Source: CBDCMJ01 sp965218875
GTDB taxonomy: Bacteria > Chloroflexota > Dehalococcoidia > Lucifugimonadales > UBA3495
DNA length: 64,000 bases
Assembly: GCA_965218875.1 (NCBI GenBank)
Contig: OZ244707.1
Location: forward strand, 1,922,001 to 1,986,000
Direction: 5' to 3'
The notes beneath the pieces are model-generated. The model had not been told where the DNA came from. It saw only the letters and a program-made list of their open reading frames with translations, and made no database searches. Shown one piece after another: positions 36,473-43,615 of the stretch. Made by a program: the position numbers and the translations under genes. The stretch's first letter is position 1. Every line of letters begins with the position of its first letter.

Positions 36473-36528
36473 ACCGGCGCCAGTCCCCGCAGGCACCGCC
36501 GCATTCGGCCCATGGCGGCGGCCACCGT
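36469..36528 (-). pseudogene. Duplicated 3' end of rpe at the left border of an island
   Basis: On the minus strand this reads TVAAAMGRMRRCLRGLAPV then TAG. The C-terminus of the intact rpe at 40110 reads TVAAAMGRMRTCLQGLTPA then TAG. I count 52 of 60 bases identical, in the same orientation, with similarity ending abruptly at both sides. The pair forms imperfect direct repeats bounding 36529-40109, as for an element integrating into the end of a gene and restoring it. Confidence 0.8.
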
Positions 36529-36636
36529 GGAGAGGGCCCTATCCGCCTCTACTTGGGCTTGGAACAAGAGGAAGCGGGGCTGGCTTTGCTTCGAAAGTTG
36601 TTAAGCAGCGATCACGATGAGACCGCCGACGTCTGA

Positions 36637-36912
36637 GCCCGGCGTGGCGTCGGTGCCGACGCAGTCGGCGAGATGCAACGCTTCTACGAGTTGAAGGTCA
36701 GCGCAGGCGCCGAACCCGACCAAGTCACCCTCACCAGCGCCGAAGTGAAACGAACTTCGAGCACCCCAAACTTGTTCGTCGTCGTCTCAGGCATCGAGGG
36801 GGTTGACGCCCGGCCCAAGGTACGGGTTGATCGTCGATCCCCTGAGTTAGCTGCAACCGACGGAGAGCGGGTCTATCGCCTTGTCGGGAGTCCGAGGCAC
36901 ACCGAGCCTTAG
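36637..36912 (+). pseudogene. DUF3883-like C-terminal fragment
   Basis: The frame reads GADAVGEMQRFYELKVSAGA, then PDQVTLTSAEVKRTS and LFVVVSGIEG, resembling the C-terminal nuclease-like DUF3883 domain (FYE-x-K-V-S...VTLT..E) of large helicase-type defence proteins. A TGA at 36634-36636 precedes it and no ribosome-binding site or body of the gene is present, so it is a remnant. The ATG at 36673 is only an internal Met. Confidence 0.5.
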
Positions 36913-36983
36913 CCTTACTTACGACTTGGCACCCATTGGGGTTCCCTGTCCCATAGAACAAGAAGCAGAGGCGGTGGCTCTCT

Positions 36984-37454
36984 GTGCTGGATCACAGCTG
37001 CGAGTTGGTTAACCTCGTCCTCGTTGGTGGCGTCAAGCGTAAGCACCATCGTGCTGGCCCGGCCGGAGACGTCTACACCTCGACACTTTGGCAATATCGG
37101 CAGGCATATGCTGAGTCGCATGGCCGTCCCTGGTACATTGTCAGCGCCAAGCACGGGCTCCTAGCTCCCGACACTTGGATTGAACAATATGATCTGTCGT
37201 TGGCCGATCTCTCTGCCTCTGAGCGTCGAGAGTGGTCGCTACGAGTTCTACATGACCTTATGGCGGAGGTTCCAGGGTTGTATGGAAAGACCATTGAGAT
37301 TCATGCGGGCAAGATTTATTCGGAATACGGCTTGGAGAAAGGCCTTCGCGAGGCGGGCGCTGTGGTTCGCCGCCCACTGGAACATGTTGTGGGCCTGGGT
37401 CGGCAATATATCTGGTATCGAGAACATATGGCTTTGTGTTCTCAGAAAAGGTGA
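36984..37454 (+). CDS. DUF6884-like protein (YaaA-related)
   Basis: A 156-residue protein: LVLVGGVKRKHHRAGPAGDV, YTSTLWQYRQAYAESHGRPW, YIVSAKHGLLAPDTWIEQYD and a C-terminal LREAGAVVRRPLEHVVGLGR. The pattern V-G-x-x-K-x-K...YxS..F...r.ya......W.ilSAkhGll.P...i..Yd fits DUF6884, a family with a YaaA-like fold. The usual Cys of the first motif is Gly here. Start GTG at 36984. A glycosylase-like gene starts 12 nt after its stop, so the two are probably one unit. DNA-binding or nucleobase-related activity is inferred only. Confidence 0.7.
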   Translation: MLDHSCELVNLVLVGGVKRKHHRAGPAGDVYTSTLWQYRQAYAESHGRPWYIVSAKHGLLAPDTWIEQYDLSLADLSASERREWSLRVLHDLMAEVPGLYGKTIEIHAGKIYSEYGLEKGLREAGAVVRRPLEHVVGLGRQYIWYREHMALCSQKR

Positions 37455-37466
37455 GGGTAATTCGGG

Positions 37467-38351
37467 ATGCGCGTACCGGACATTTTCCATACGGCCGTAG
37501 TGGCCGAGGCAATCGTCAGCGACTTCTACGAAGATCGGTTAGACCTGTCCACCAGGGATGTGGTCCCGGGCAGCACGTGGTCGCGCTTGCCGGAAGTCGA
37601 ATGCGTGACGCGCTTGCGTGGTTCTGGTACGTCGCACCGAGCCGTGCGCCTGTTTCTGACTTTCATTGCAGCTATGGACCGCGCCCGGGACGCCACGCGA
37701 CTTTGGAATAACGGGGTCGAGCTATTTCAATCCTATCCGGAGCTTTTTGAACCCGCTGAGGTCTCAGAGATACCGGTCTCCACGCTACGCGGAAGGTTGT
37801 CCCAATACGGAGTGAGTCAACGTCACGGCCCCGACTCCTCTGCCTGGAGCGTCATTGCCTGCAGCCTTGCCGCAGGAGGAAACCCCGTCAGCCGCGTGGT
37901 GGATTTTGGTGTTGGAAATGCTAGAGAGTTGCGCCGTTACCTGCTTACGAGTTCTGGGGGGCAGGCCCGCTTCCCTCTGCTCCGAGGTCCGAAGATTGGG
38001 CCAATGTGGATACGAATGTTGGTTGCTCCAGGTGAAGCTAAGATAGACGAGATAGACATCATCCCTGTAGCGGTAGACGTGCATGTGCGCCGTGTTACCG
38101 AGAACCTCGGGGTCTTGGATACTAAGGGTGTGTCTGATGAACAAACTAGACAAGAGATTCAGGACACCTGGCGCGCAGCTGTCGCGACGACCACAATCGG
38201 CGGGCCGCCGGGACTAATTGACACTTGTGCAGCACTCGATCCAGCTTTGTGGATGTTCGGTAAGTTTGGTTGCAGCCATTGCGAAAAGGCGGCCCACCCG
38301 GTGCCTATCGGTCGGGCATGCAAACACTGTCGGCTTCTCAATTCGACCTGA
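37467..38351 (+). CDS. HhH-GPD DNA glycosylase-like protein with C-terminal four-Cys motif
   Basis: A 294-residue protein. The central region FPLLRGPKIGPMWIRML...IPVAVDVHVRRVTENLGV fits the helix-hairpin-helix plus Gly/Pro/Asp motif of endonuclease III/OGG-type glycosylases. K176 is in the hairpin (position of the Schiff-base Lys in bifunctional enzymes) and D204 is in the VDVHV strand (catalytic Asp). The C-terminus has C269-x2-C272 and C285-x2-C288, spaced like a zinc ribbon and not like the C-x6-C-x2-C-x5-C Fe-S loop of EndoIII. The N-terminal 150 residues are helical. Its partner is the DUF6884-like gene 12 nt upstream. A role in removing modified bases, perhaps from foreign DNA, is inference. 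Confidence 0.7.
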   Translation: MRVPDIFHTAVVAEAIVSDFYEDRLDLSTRDVVPGSTWSRLPEVECVTRLRGSGTSHRAVRLFLTFIAAMDRARDATRLWNNGVELFQSYPELFEPAEVSEIPVSTLRGRLSQYGVSQRHGPDSSAWSVIACSLAAGGNPVSRVVDFGVGNARELRRYLLTSSGGQARFPLLRGPKIGPMWIRMLVAPGEAKIDEIDIIPVAVDVHVRRVTENLGVLDTKGVSDEQTRQEIQDTWRAAVATTTIGGPPGLIDTCAALDPALWMFGKFGCSHCEKAAHPVPIGRACKHCRLLNST

Positions 38352-38399
38352 TGCGCCCTCAAATCGTGTGTAGAGAGAAAGATGGCGGGAGGGAAGGAG

Positions 38400-38576
38400 A
38401 TGGTGAGGTACGAATACAAAGTCCTAGACGGCAAGTCTCAAACTGACATCGAACGCAAATTGAGTGAGCTAGCGAAAGAAGGGCGCCAACTCGCGAGCTT
38501 CAACACCAACATACCCTACGACCGGAACATCAAACCTCACACAGCGGTTACGGAGCGGAAGATTGGCGCGACCTAA
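38400..38576 (+). CDS. DUF4177-like small protein
   Basis: A 58-residue protein starting MVRYEYKVLDGKSQTDIERK then LSELAKEGRQLASF. The Y-x-Y-K-V strand followed by an amphipathic helix and E-G-x-x-L matches the DUF4177 pattern. ATG at 38400 is preferred since GGGAGG lies 7 nt upstream; 38382 is an alternative. It is 48 nt after the glycosylase-like gene on the same strand, so may be a third member of that unit. Function unknown. Confidence 0.6.
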   Translation: MVRYEYKVLDGKSQTDIERKLSELAKEGRQLASFNTNIPYDRNIKPHTAVTERKIGAT

Positions 38577-38649
38577 TCGGATACATAGTAATCCGATAAG
38601 CAACTTGAAGGGCGAGAGCCTCAGGCTGCTCCCGCTCGCGCCCAGCTTT

Positions 38650-39432
38650 TCACTCTTCCCCCATTGGCCCATCGTAACGTGTCTTTATTGAACAGATGCG
38701 CGGAACGAACGGCTGACCGTGAATGACCCATTGGCGACCCCAAACCCCTGCGGGAAACAATGGCTGGCTGTGTGACTTTACGAGACCTTCCCATTCGGCA
38801 TAGCTGTTGAAAGGAGTTTGCTCCCTCCCCTTTCGCATCTCCTCGGCTCTGAGGAATCCCAGGTAGACGAGGACCACGGGATAGCCGAGTTGCGTCAGCT
38901 TCCATGACCAGGCAAACCGGTTAGATAGCTGGTAATGGTCGTCTCGAGATATGTTCCAAGGGTTCCCGGTCGCTGACGCCAGGCCTATGGGCGCCTCAGT
39001 AATTGCCCAGCCAATCCGTTCGTGATTCTTTAGGCTATCAGAGGTGGCATCCGAACGTAGCCTCTTGCCTTCGGTCTTCAATTCGCTTGCATGAGCCTTT
39101 GCCTCCACCAAGAGCAGCCCCTTGTGCCCATACGCGGTGCAGGTGCTGGCGATGTCCCAGTGCGGTGTCCGAGTGTTTCCCCTCCAAACCGCCAGCCACC
39201 AGTCACGCAACTTGTCCCGGTCTTGCTTCGGGAGCAGTTTTGCAGCTTTGTCCGACTGTGCTTCTTTGACCCGACAAAACCCCTCCGGCATCCAGTGGTC
39301 GTCTGCCGACACGGAGCCCCACGGCTCGGCCAGCGCGTTCAGCCGGCTGGCGACTTGCCCGGGTGCGCCATGCGTCATCCAATGGCAGCGAGGCTTGCTT
39401 CCGGTTCGCTTATCCGGCTTGAGTTTTTCCAA
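38650..39432 (-). CDS. PD-(D/E)XK-like nuclease candidate
   Basis: A 260-residue protein. The segment PHWDIASTCTAYGHKGLLLV then EAKAHASEL places D93 and E110-A-K112 as a PD-(D/E)XK core, preceded by a conserved-looking LPKQDRDKLRDWWLAVWRGN. The C-terminal half (FAWSWKLTQLGYPVVLVYLG, AEWEGLVKSHSQPLFP) looks like a substrate or partner domain. No methyltransferase or helicase is adjacent, and it runs opposite to the DUF6884/glycosylase pair, so it may be a separate cargo gene of the island. Lower GC than the core. Family not named with certainty. Confidence 0.6.
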   Translation of the reverse strand: MEKLKPDKRTGSKPRCHWMTHGAPGQVASRLNALAEPWGSVSADDHWMPEGFCRVKEAQSDKAAKLLPKQDRDKLRDWWLAVWRGNTRTPHWDIASTCTAYGHKGLLLVEAKAHASELKTEGKRLRSDATSDSLKNHERIGWAITEAPIGLASATGNPWNISRDDHYQLSNRFAWSWKLTQLGYPVVLVYLGFLRAEEMRKGREQTPFNSYAEWEGLVKSHSQPLFPAGVWGRQWVIHGQPFVPRICSIKTRYDGPMGEE

Positions 39433-39456
39433 GAGTCTGTCTATGCAAAAGCCATC

Positions 39457-39786
39457 CTAGCCTCGGGTTGCTCCAGGGTTACTCGGCACCGGCTCCCTGA
39501 GTTGCGCCTGGTCGGCAATGTCTTTGCCCGACTCGATCTCCGCTACGCGTAGCTCGAAGCTCTTCTGAAGGTTCAGCCACAGTTGGGGCGTCGTGCCAAA
39601 GTAGCGGGATAGGCGCAGGGCGGTGTCGGCAGTGACTCCGCGCTGACCTTTCAGGACCGCCGTAATCCGGTTGGTCGGGGCGCACAGCGCGTTGGCGAGC
39701 GCGTTGGCCGACAGGCCAAGCTCCTCCAACTCCTCGGCCAGAATCTCGCCCGGATGCACCGGACGCATGCCGTTGCCCACCCTCAT
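39457..39786 (-). CDS. higA: HigA-type antitoxin
   Basis: A 109-residue XRE-family antitoxin: MRPVHPGEILAEELEELGLS, ANALANALCAPTNRITAVLK, GQRGVTADTALRLSRYFGTT and PQLWLNLQKSFELRVAE, the complete HigA/VapI signature. It would repress its operon and neutralise HigB. The HigB gene upstream (11 nt away, the normal order) is truncated, so this is an orphan antitoxin. The true start may be the second Met (RPVHPGE follows it). Confidence 0.92.
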   Translation of the reverse strand: MRVGNGMRPVHPGEILAEELEELGLSANALANALCAPTNRITAVLKGQRGVTADTALRLSRYFGTTPQLWLNLQKSFELRVAEIESGKDIADQAQLREPVPSNPGATRG

Positions 39787-39797
39787 CGCCTAACTCC

Positions 39798-39872
39798 TCA
39801 TCTGTGGTAGTCCACAATCTCCACGTCGTAAGGCCCGTCATCTCCCCAGCGGAAGCAGATGCGCCAAGGGGG
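39798..39872 (-). pseudogene. higB: HigB toxin C-terminal remnant
   Basis: Only the last 24 codons, PPWRICFRWGDDGPYDVEIV then DYHR, match HigB (normally ...NDQWRICFRW..GP.DVEIVDYH). Upstream sequence in this frame is not HigB-like, so the N-terminal two-thirds, with most of the RelE-fold, is missing. The toxin is inactive. Confidence 0.8.
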
Positions 39873-39936
39873 TCGGACTAGTCCACGCAAATATCCCCGA
39901 CGGCGCGCGATTCTGTTGAGGCTTTCGTAGTAGCGA

Positions 39937-40113
39937 ATGATCAAATCGCTCGAGGTACAGGAGAACGAAACACGCATCCTGCCTGAGACCTTCTTGCTAG
40001 GAGGGTCGGCCGAGGTGACTGTTGGCATCACCCTGGACTACGCGGAGGCTCACGAGCGGGCAATCGCCAACGGCGGCAAGGCAAATTGGGAGGTTCTCTC
40101 GGACTATTCCTAG
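39937..40113 (+). CDS. Short hypothetical ORF at the right border of the island
   Basis: A 58-codon frame, MIKSLEVQENETRILPETF then TVGITLDYAEAHERAIANGG, with antitoxin-like character. It overlaps the rpe stop on the other strand and lies where the missing part of higB would be. No clear ribosome-binding site. It may be a real small gene or chance. Confidence 0.3.
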   Translation: MIKSLEVQENETRILPETFLLGGSAEVTVGITLDYAEAHERAIANGGKANWEVLSDYS

Positions 40114-40808
40114 GCCGGCGTCAGTCCCTGCAGGCAGGTCCGCATCCGGCCCATGGCGGCCGCCACCGTTTCCTCCCGGTTGAATATGCCGGTGCCCGAA
40201 ACCAGGATGGCCGCTCCGGCCTTCACGCACTCCTCCGCCGTCCAGTCCGCCTTGATTCCGCCGTCCACCTCGATCCGGGCGCCGTAGCCGTCGCCCGCAA
40301 TAGTCCGCCGCAGCCTCTCGATCTTTCCCACCGACCCGGGGATGAACGACTGACCGCCGAAGCCGGGATTGACGCTCATCACCAGCACGATGTCCAGCAG
40401 GGGAAGCACTTCCTCCACCGCCGAGATCGGGGTGCCCGGGTTGATGGCCACGCCCACCTGTTGCCCATGGCCCTTGATTGTTTCTACGGTGCGGTGCAGG
40501 TGAGGGCACGCCTCGGCGTGGACGATTATCTGATCGCTGGCCGCCTTCATGAAACTGGGCAGCAGTTGGTCCGGCTGCTGGATCATCAGATGGATGTTGA
40601 GGGGCAGGTCGGTGGCCCGGCGGATGGCGTCCACCACCACCTCGCCCAGGGAGATGTTGGGCACGAACTGGCCGTCCATCACGTCCACGTGAATAAGGTC
40701 GGCCCCCGCCTCGGAGACCTCCCGCACCTGCCGCTCCAGATTGCCGAAGTCAGCCGCCAGAATCGAAGGCGCTATCTGCACTTTGTTGACGGGACAGCTC
40801 TCAGACAT
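40110..40808 (-). CDS. rpe: Ribulose-phosphate 3-epimerase
   Basis: A 232-residue TIM barrel: IAPSILAADFGNLERQVREV, DLIHVDVMDGQFVPNIS (metal-binding His/Asp), LPLNIHLMIQQPDQL, IIVHAE, VGVAINPGTP, LDIVLVMSVNPGFGGQSFIP and IEVDGGIKADWT. It interconverts ribulose-5-P and xylulose-5-P. It overlaps the end of argH by 8 nt and is transcribed after it. Its last 19 codons plus stop are duplicated at 36469-36528, on the far side of a 3.6-kb island, so the present 3' end may have been supplied by the incoming element. Confidence 0.96.
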   Translation of the reverse strand: MSESCPVNKVQIAPSILAADFGNLERQVREVSEAGADLIHVDVMDGQFVPNISLGEVVVDAIRRATDLPLNIHLMIQQPDQLLPSFMKAASDQIIVHAEACPHLHRTVETIKGHGQQVGVAINPGTPISAVEEVLPLLDIVLVMSVNPGFGGQSFIPGSVGKIERLRRTIAGDGYGARIEVDGGIKADWTAEECVKAGAAILVSGTGIFNREETVAAAMGRMRTCLQGLTPA

Positions 40809-42150
40809 CGTCGCCCTCTGCCTCCAGCAATTTCTTGGCCGCCTCCAGGGCCTCGGCGACTTGCCTCGGGGCCGTGCCGCCGGGAATATCCCGGGCCTCC
40901 ACCGCCGAGCGGGCGGTGATCTCGTACACTCCCCGGTCGAAGTGGGGAGAGAACCGGCGATATTCCTCCAGGTCCAGGCCCAGGAGGTCTTTGTCCTGGG
41001 ACTCGCAGTACCGGCACAGCTCGGCCACGGCGGCGTGGGCCTCCCGGAAGGGAATCCCTTTGCCCACCAGATAGTCGGCCACGTCGGTTGCCAGGGCTTG
41101 GCTGTCTCCGGCCAGCCTGGCCAGCCGGTCCGTGTGCAGGGTCATGCCGTCCAGCATTCCTTGGAACACGTCCAGCGTCGCCAGGAGGGTGTCCACCGTG
41201 TCGAAGAATCCCTCCTTGTCCTCCTGCAGGTCCCGGTTGTAAGTCAGCGGCAGCCCCTTCATCACGGTCAACAGCGCGGTAAGATGCCCATACACCCGGC
41301 CCGTCTTGCCCCGGGCCAACTCCGCGAAGTCCGGGTTCCGCTTCTGGGGCATGATGCTGCTGCCGGTGGTGAAGTCTTCCGACAATGAAATGAAACCGAA
41401 CTCGCGGCTGGACCAGAGCACCATCTCCTCAGCCAGGCGGGACAGGTGCATCATGCTTACCGCCGCGGCGGCCAGGTACTCGATCAGAAAGTCCCGGTCG
41501 GACACCGCGTCCATGCTGTTGCCGCTGATTTCGGCAAACCCCAACTCCCTCGCCAGGAACTCCCGGTCCGTTGGGTAGGTCACTCCCGCCAGGGCCCCGC
41601 TGCCCAGGGGCATTACGTCGCTGCGCCGGTAGCAGTCCCTAAATCGGTCTATATCCCGGCGCAGCATCTGATAGTAGGCCAGAAGGTGGTGGGCAAAGAG
41701 CACCGGCTGGGCCCTTTGGGTGTGGGTGTATCCCGGCATGAGCGCGTCCCGGTTCGCCTCGGCCAGGTGGACGAGGGACCGCTGCACGCCGCGGAGCCCC
41801 CTAATGGTCAGGCCGATCGCCTCTTTTGCGAACATCCGCATGTCCAGGACCACCTGGTCGTTGCGCGAGCGCCCGGTGTGCAGGCGGCCGGCCACGGGCC
41901 CGATCAACTGCCGCAGGCGGCTCTCTATGTTGGTGTGCAGGTCCTCCAGCGAAGCCTCCCAGGGAAAAGAGCCGGCCTCGATTTCGGCCCGGACCCGTCC
42001 CAGGCCCTCGATGATGGCCGCGGCTTCATCCTGGCCGATGATGTGCTGCTTCGCCAGCATTCGCACGTGGGCCGTCGAGCCGTCGAGGTCCTGGCGGTAT
42101 AGCCGCCTGTCGTAGTGGATGGAACTGGTGTATTCGCCGGAAGCGGACAT
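40801..42150 (-). CDS. argH: Argininosuccinate lyase
   Basis: A 449-residue fumarase/aspartase-superfamily enzyme, last step of arginine synthesis. Signatures: SIHYDRRLYRQDLDGSTAHV, EDLHTNIESRLRQLIG, GRLHTGRSRNDQV, MPGYTHTQRAQPVLFAHHLL and the mobile loop GSSIMPQKRNPDFAELARG (near 260-275) with the catalytic Ser. The protein begins at SIHYD-type sequence and lacks the N-terminal W-G-G-R-F segment present in most ArgH, so either the start is atypical or the 5' end was lost; no such segment is seen upstream. rpe overlaps its end by 8 nt. Confidence 0.94.
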   Translation of the reverse strand: MSASGEYTSSIHYDRRLYRQDLDGSTAHVRMLAKQHIIGQDEAAAIIEGLGRVRAEIEAGSFPWEASLEDLHTNIESRLRQLIGPVAGRLHTGRSRNDQVVLDMRMFAKEAIGLTIRGLRGVQRSLVHLAEANRDALMPGYTHTQRAQPVLFAHHLLAYYQMLRRDIDRFRDCYRRSDVMPLGSGALAGVTYPTDREFLARELGFAEISGNSMDAVSDRDFLIEYLAAAAVSMMHLSRLAEEMVLWSSREFGFISLSEDFTTGSSIMPQKRNPDFAELARGKTGRVYGHLTALLTVMKGLPLTYNRDLQEDKEGFFDTVDTLLATLDVFQGMLDGMTLHTDRLARLAGDSQALATDVADYLVGKGIPFREAHAAVAELCRYCESQDKDLLGLDLEEYRRFSPHFDRGVYEITARSAVEARDIPGGTAPRQVAEALEAAKKLLEAEGDDV

Positions 42151-42420
42151 AACTCACTGGGCCCGTTGTTTTTACTATGATTGGCCAGGAACCCGGTTAC
42201 CAGGAACCCGGTTAAAAGAACTCGGTTAAAGGACCCGGTTAAGAACTATACTCCCGCCCGTGGCTGACGCTCAAGGACGGGGCCGCGCCCGTGCTACAAT
42301 TTGACTACCGAGTTAGCTACCCAACGCCGTGGTCCACGCGGAAGCCGGGCGCCTTGCCTTCGGGAAGGCCCTTGTTACCGGCCGCGGGTGTCCATCGGCG
42401 CGATCACAGGGAGAATCGAC
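42151..42420. other. Divergent region between argH and the pterin dehydratase gene
   Basis: Contains the short tandem repeat at 42183-42245 and a TACAAT -10-like box at 42295-42300 in the plus direction without a well-spaced -35. Nothing else is seen. Confidence 0.4.
42183..42245 (+). repeat. Degenerate tandem repeat of aggaacccggtta
   Basis: Four imperfect copies of (a/c)agga(a)cccggtta, spaced 13-17 nt, lie directly upstream of argH (on its promoter side) and before the pterin dehydratase gene. They could be regulatory protein sites or slippage products. Confidence 0.7.
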
Positions 42421-42780
42421 ATGGAAGGCCTTAACCAGGAGAAATGCGTCGCCTGCCGCCGCGACTCGCCCCCCGCCACCCCGCAGGAGGTGGCCGAACT
42501 GCATCCGCAGGTCGTGGACTGGGAAATCATCACGGAAGACGGCATCAGCAAGCTCGACCGGGTTTTCCGGTTCCCCAACTTTCAGAACGCCTTGGACTTT
42601 ACCAATGTGCTGGGCGCCCTGGCGGAATCGGAGGGCCACCACCCCAGGCTGGTAACCGAGTGGGGACGGGTCAAGGTCACCTGGTGGACCCACAAAATCC
42701 GCAATTTGCACCGCAACGACTTCGTCATGGCCGCCAAGTCGGACCAGCTGTACCAGGAGGCGGCCCCGGAAGCGGAGTAG
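42421..42780 (+). CDS. phhB: Pterin-4a-carbinolamine dehydratase
   Basis: A 119-residue protein. The C-terminal 90 residues form the PCD/DCoH fold: VVDWEIITEDGISKLDRVFR, FPNFQNALDFTNVLGALAES and the catalytic GHHPRLVTEWGRVKVTWWTH. The N-terminus has CVACRRD, a common extra Cys pair. It dehydrates 4a-hydroxytetrahydropterin, or may act as a moonlighting protein, since no aromatic amino acid hydroxylase is in the window. ATG at 42421 is chosen because upstream codons are non-conserved. Confidence 0.9.
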   Translation: MEGLNQEKCVACRRDSPPATPQEVAELHPQVVDWEIITEDGISKLDRVFRFPNFQNALDFTNVLGALAESEGHHPRLVTEWGRVKVTWWTHKIRNLHRNDFVMAAKSDQLYQEAAPEAE

Positions 42781-42829
42781 GCGGCTCCTGCGCCGGGCCG
42801 GAGCGACGCGAATAACAATCGGCGGGGGC

Positions 42830-43573
42830 CTAATCAGGGGGGAACTGGCAGGCCAGGCACCCCACCCCGGACCTCAGGCGGCGAAAGCCCTCGGCGTACT
42901 CCAGCCCCGCCATCTCTCCCTGGCGGGAGGCCCCCCGGGTGATCCTCTCCATCCTTCTGGCGGGGCCCCACGATATCTGGCTGGCGTGCCGGCTCAAAGA
43001 CTCGCCCTTGGCGTCCAGGTATCCGCCGATGTCCACGAACACATCCGGGGCCTCGGTCCCCCAGAGATAGGCTTCTGGCACCCAATGGGGCTCCAGGCCC
43101 TCCTGGGCAAGCTGCTCGGGAAACTGCCGCCAGTCCCAGGCGTAGGTAAAGGCCGCGTCGATGGCCACCTGTCCGCTTATCCGGTGGTCCCGGTGGGCGT
43201 GGCTCTCAGTCCGGTGGGGGTCCATGCAGAACATCAAGTCCGGCTTGTGGCGGCGTATCTCCCGCACCAACCGGCCGCGGAACGGCATGGTGTCTTCCAG
43301 GCCTCCGTCGGGGTACGACAGGAACACCACCTCCTTGACCCCCAGCACGGCGGCGGCTTCCTGCTGCTCCCGCTTCCTGATGGCGGCCAGCTTCTCTGGC
43401 GACATGTCCCGGTCTGAGGTCCCCTTGCTGCCGTCCGTGCACAGGACTATCACTATCTCGGCCCCCGACTCCCGGTTCCACTTGGCGAGCGAGCCGCCGC
43501 AGCCTCCCTCGCAATCGTCCGGATGGGGAGTAACGGCCAGCACTCTCCTCGGGGCGTCAGTGGTGATATCCAA
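42830..43573 (-). CDS. PIG-L family deacetylase
   Basis: A 247-residue LmbE/PIG-L zinc hydrolase: RVLAVTPHPDDCEGGCGGSL with the zinc-binding H-P-D-D, VIVLCTDGSKGTSDRDM, VFLSYPDGGLEDT, DLMFCMDPHR and ESHAHRDHRISGQVAIDAAF with the second zinc ligand. It removes acetyl groups from N-acetylglucosamine-type substrates; the precise substrate is unknown. It is followed in the same direction on the transcript by nothing obvious; the aldehyde dehydrogenase gene lies 42 nt upstream on the same strand, so they may be co-transcribed. Confidence 0.92.
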   Translation of the reverse strand: MDITTDAPRRVLAVTPHPDDCEGGCGGSLAKWNRESGAEIVIVLCTDGSKGTSDRDMSPEKLAAIRKREQQEAAAVLGVKEVVFLSYPDGGLEDTMPFRGRLVREIRRHKPDLMFCMDPHRTESHAHRDHRISGQVAIDAAFTYAWDWRQFPEQLAQEGLEPHWVPEAYLWGTEAPDVFVDIGGYLDAKGESLSRHASQISWGPARRMERITRGASRQGEMAGLEYAEGFRRLRSGVGCLACQFPPD

Positions 43574-43615
43574 GTGATTCCAACTCCACGGGTGGTTATC
43601 GCGGCACGGCCGCCG

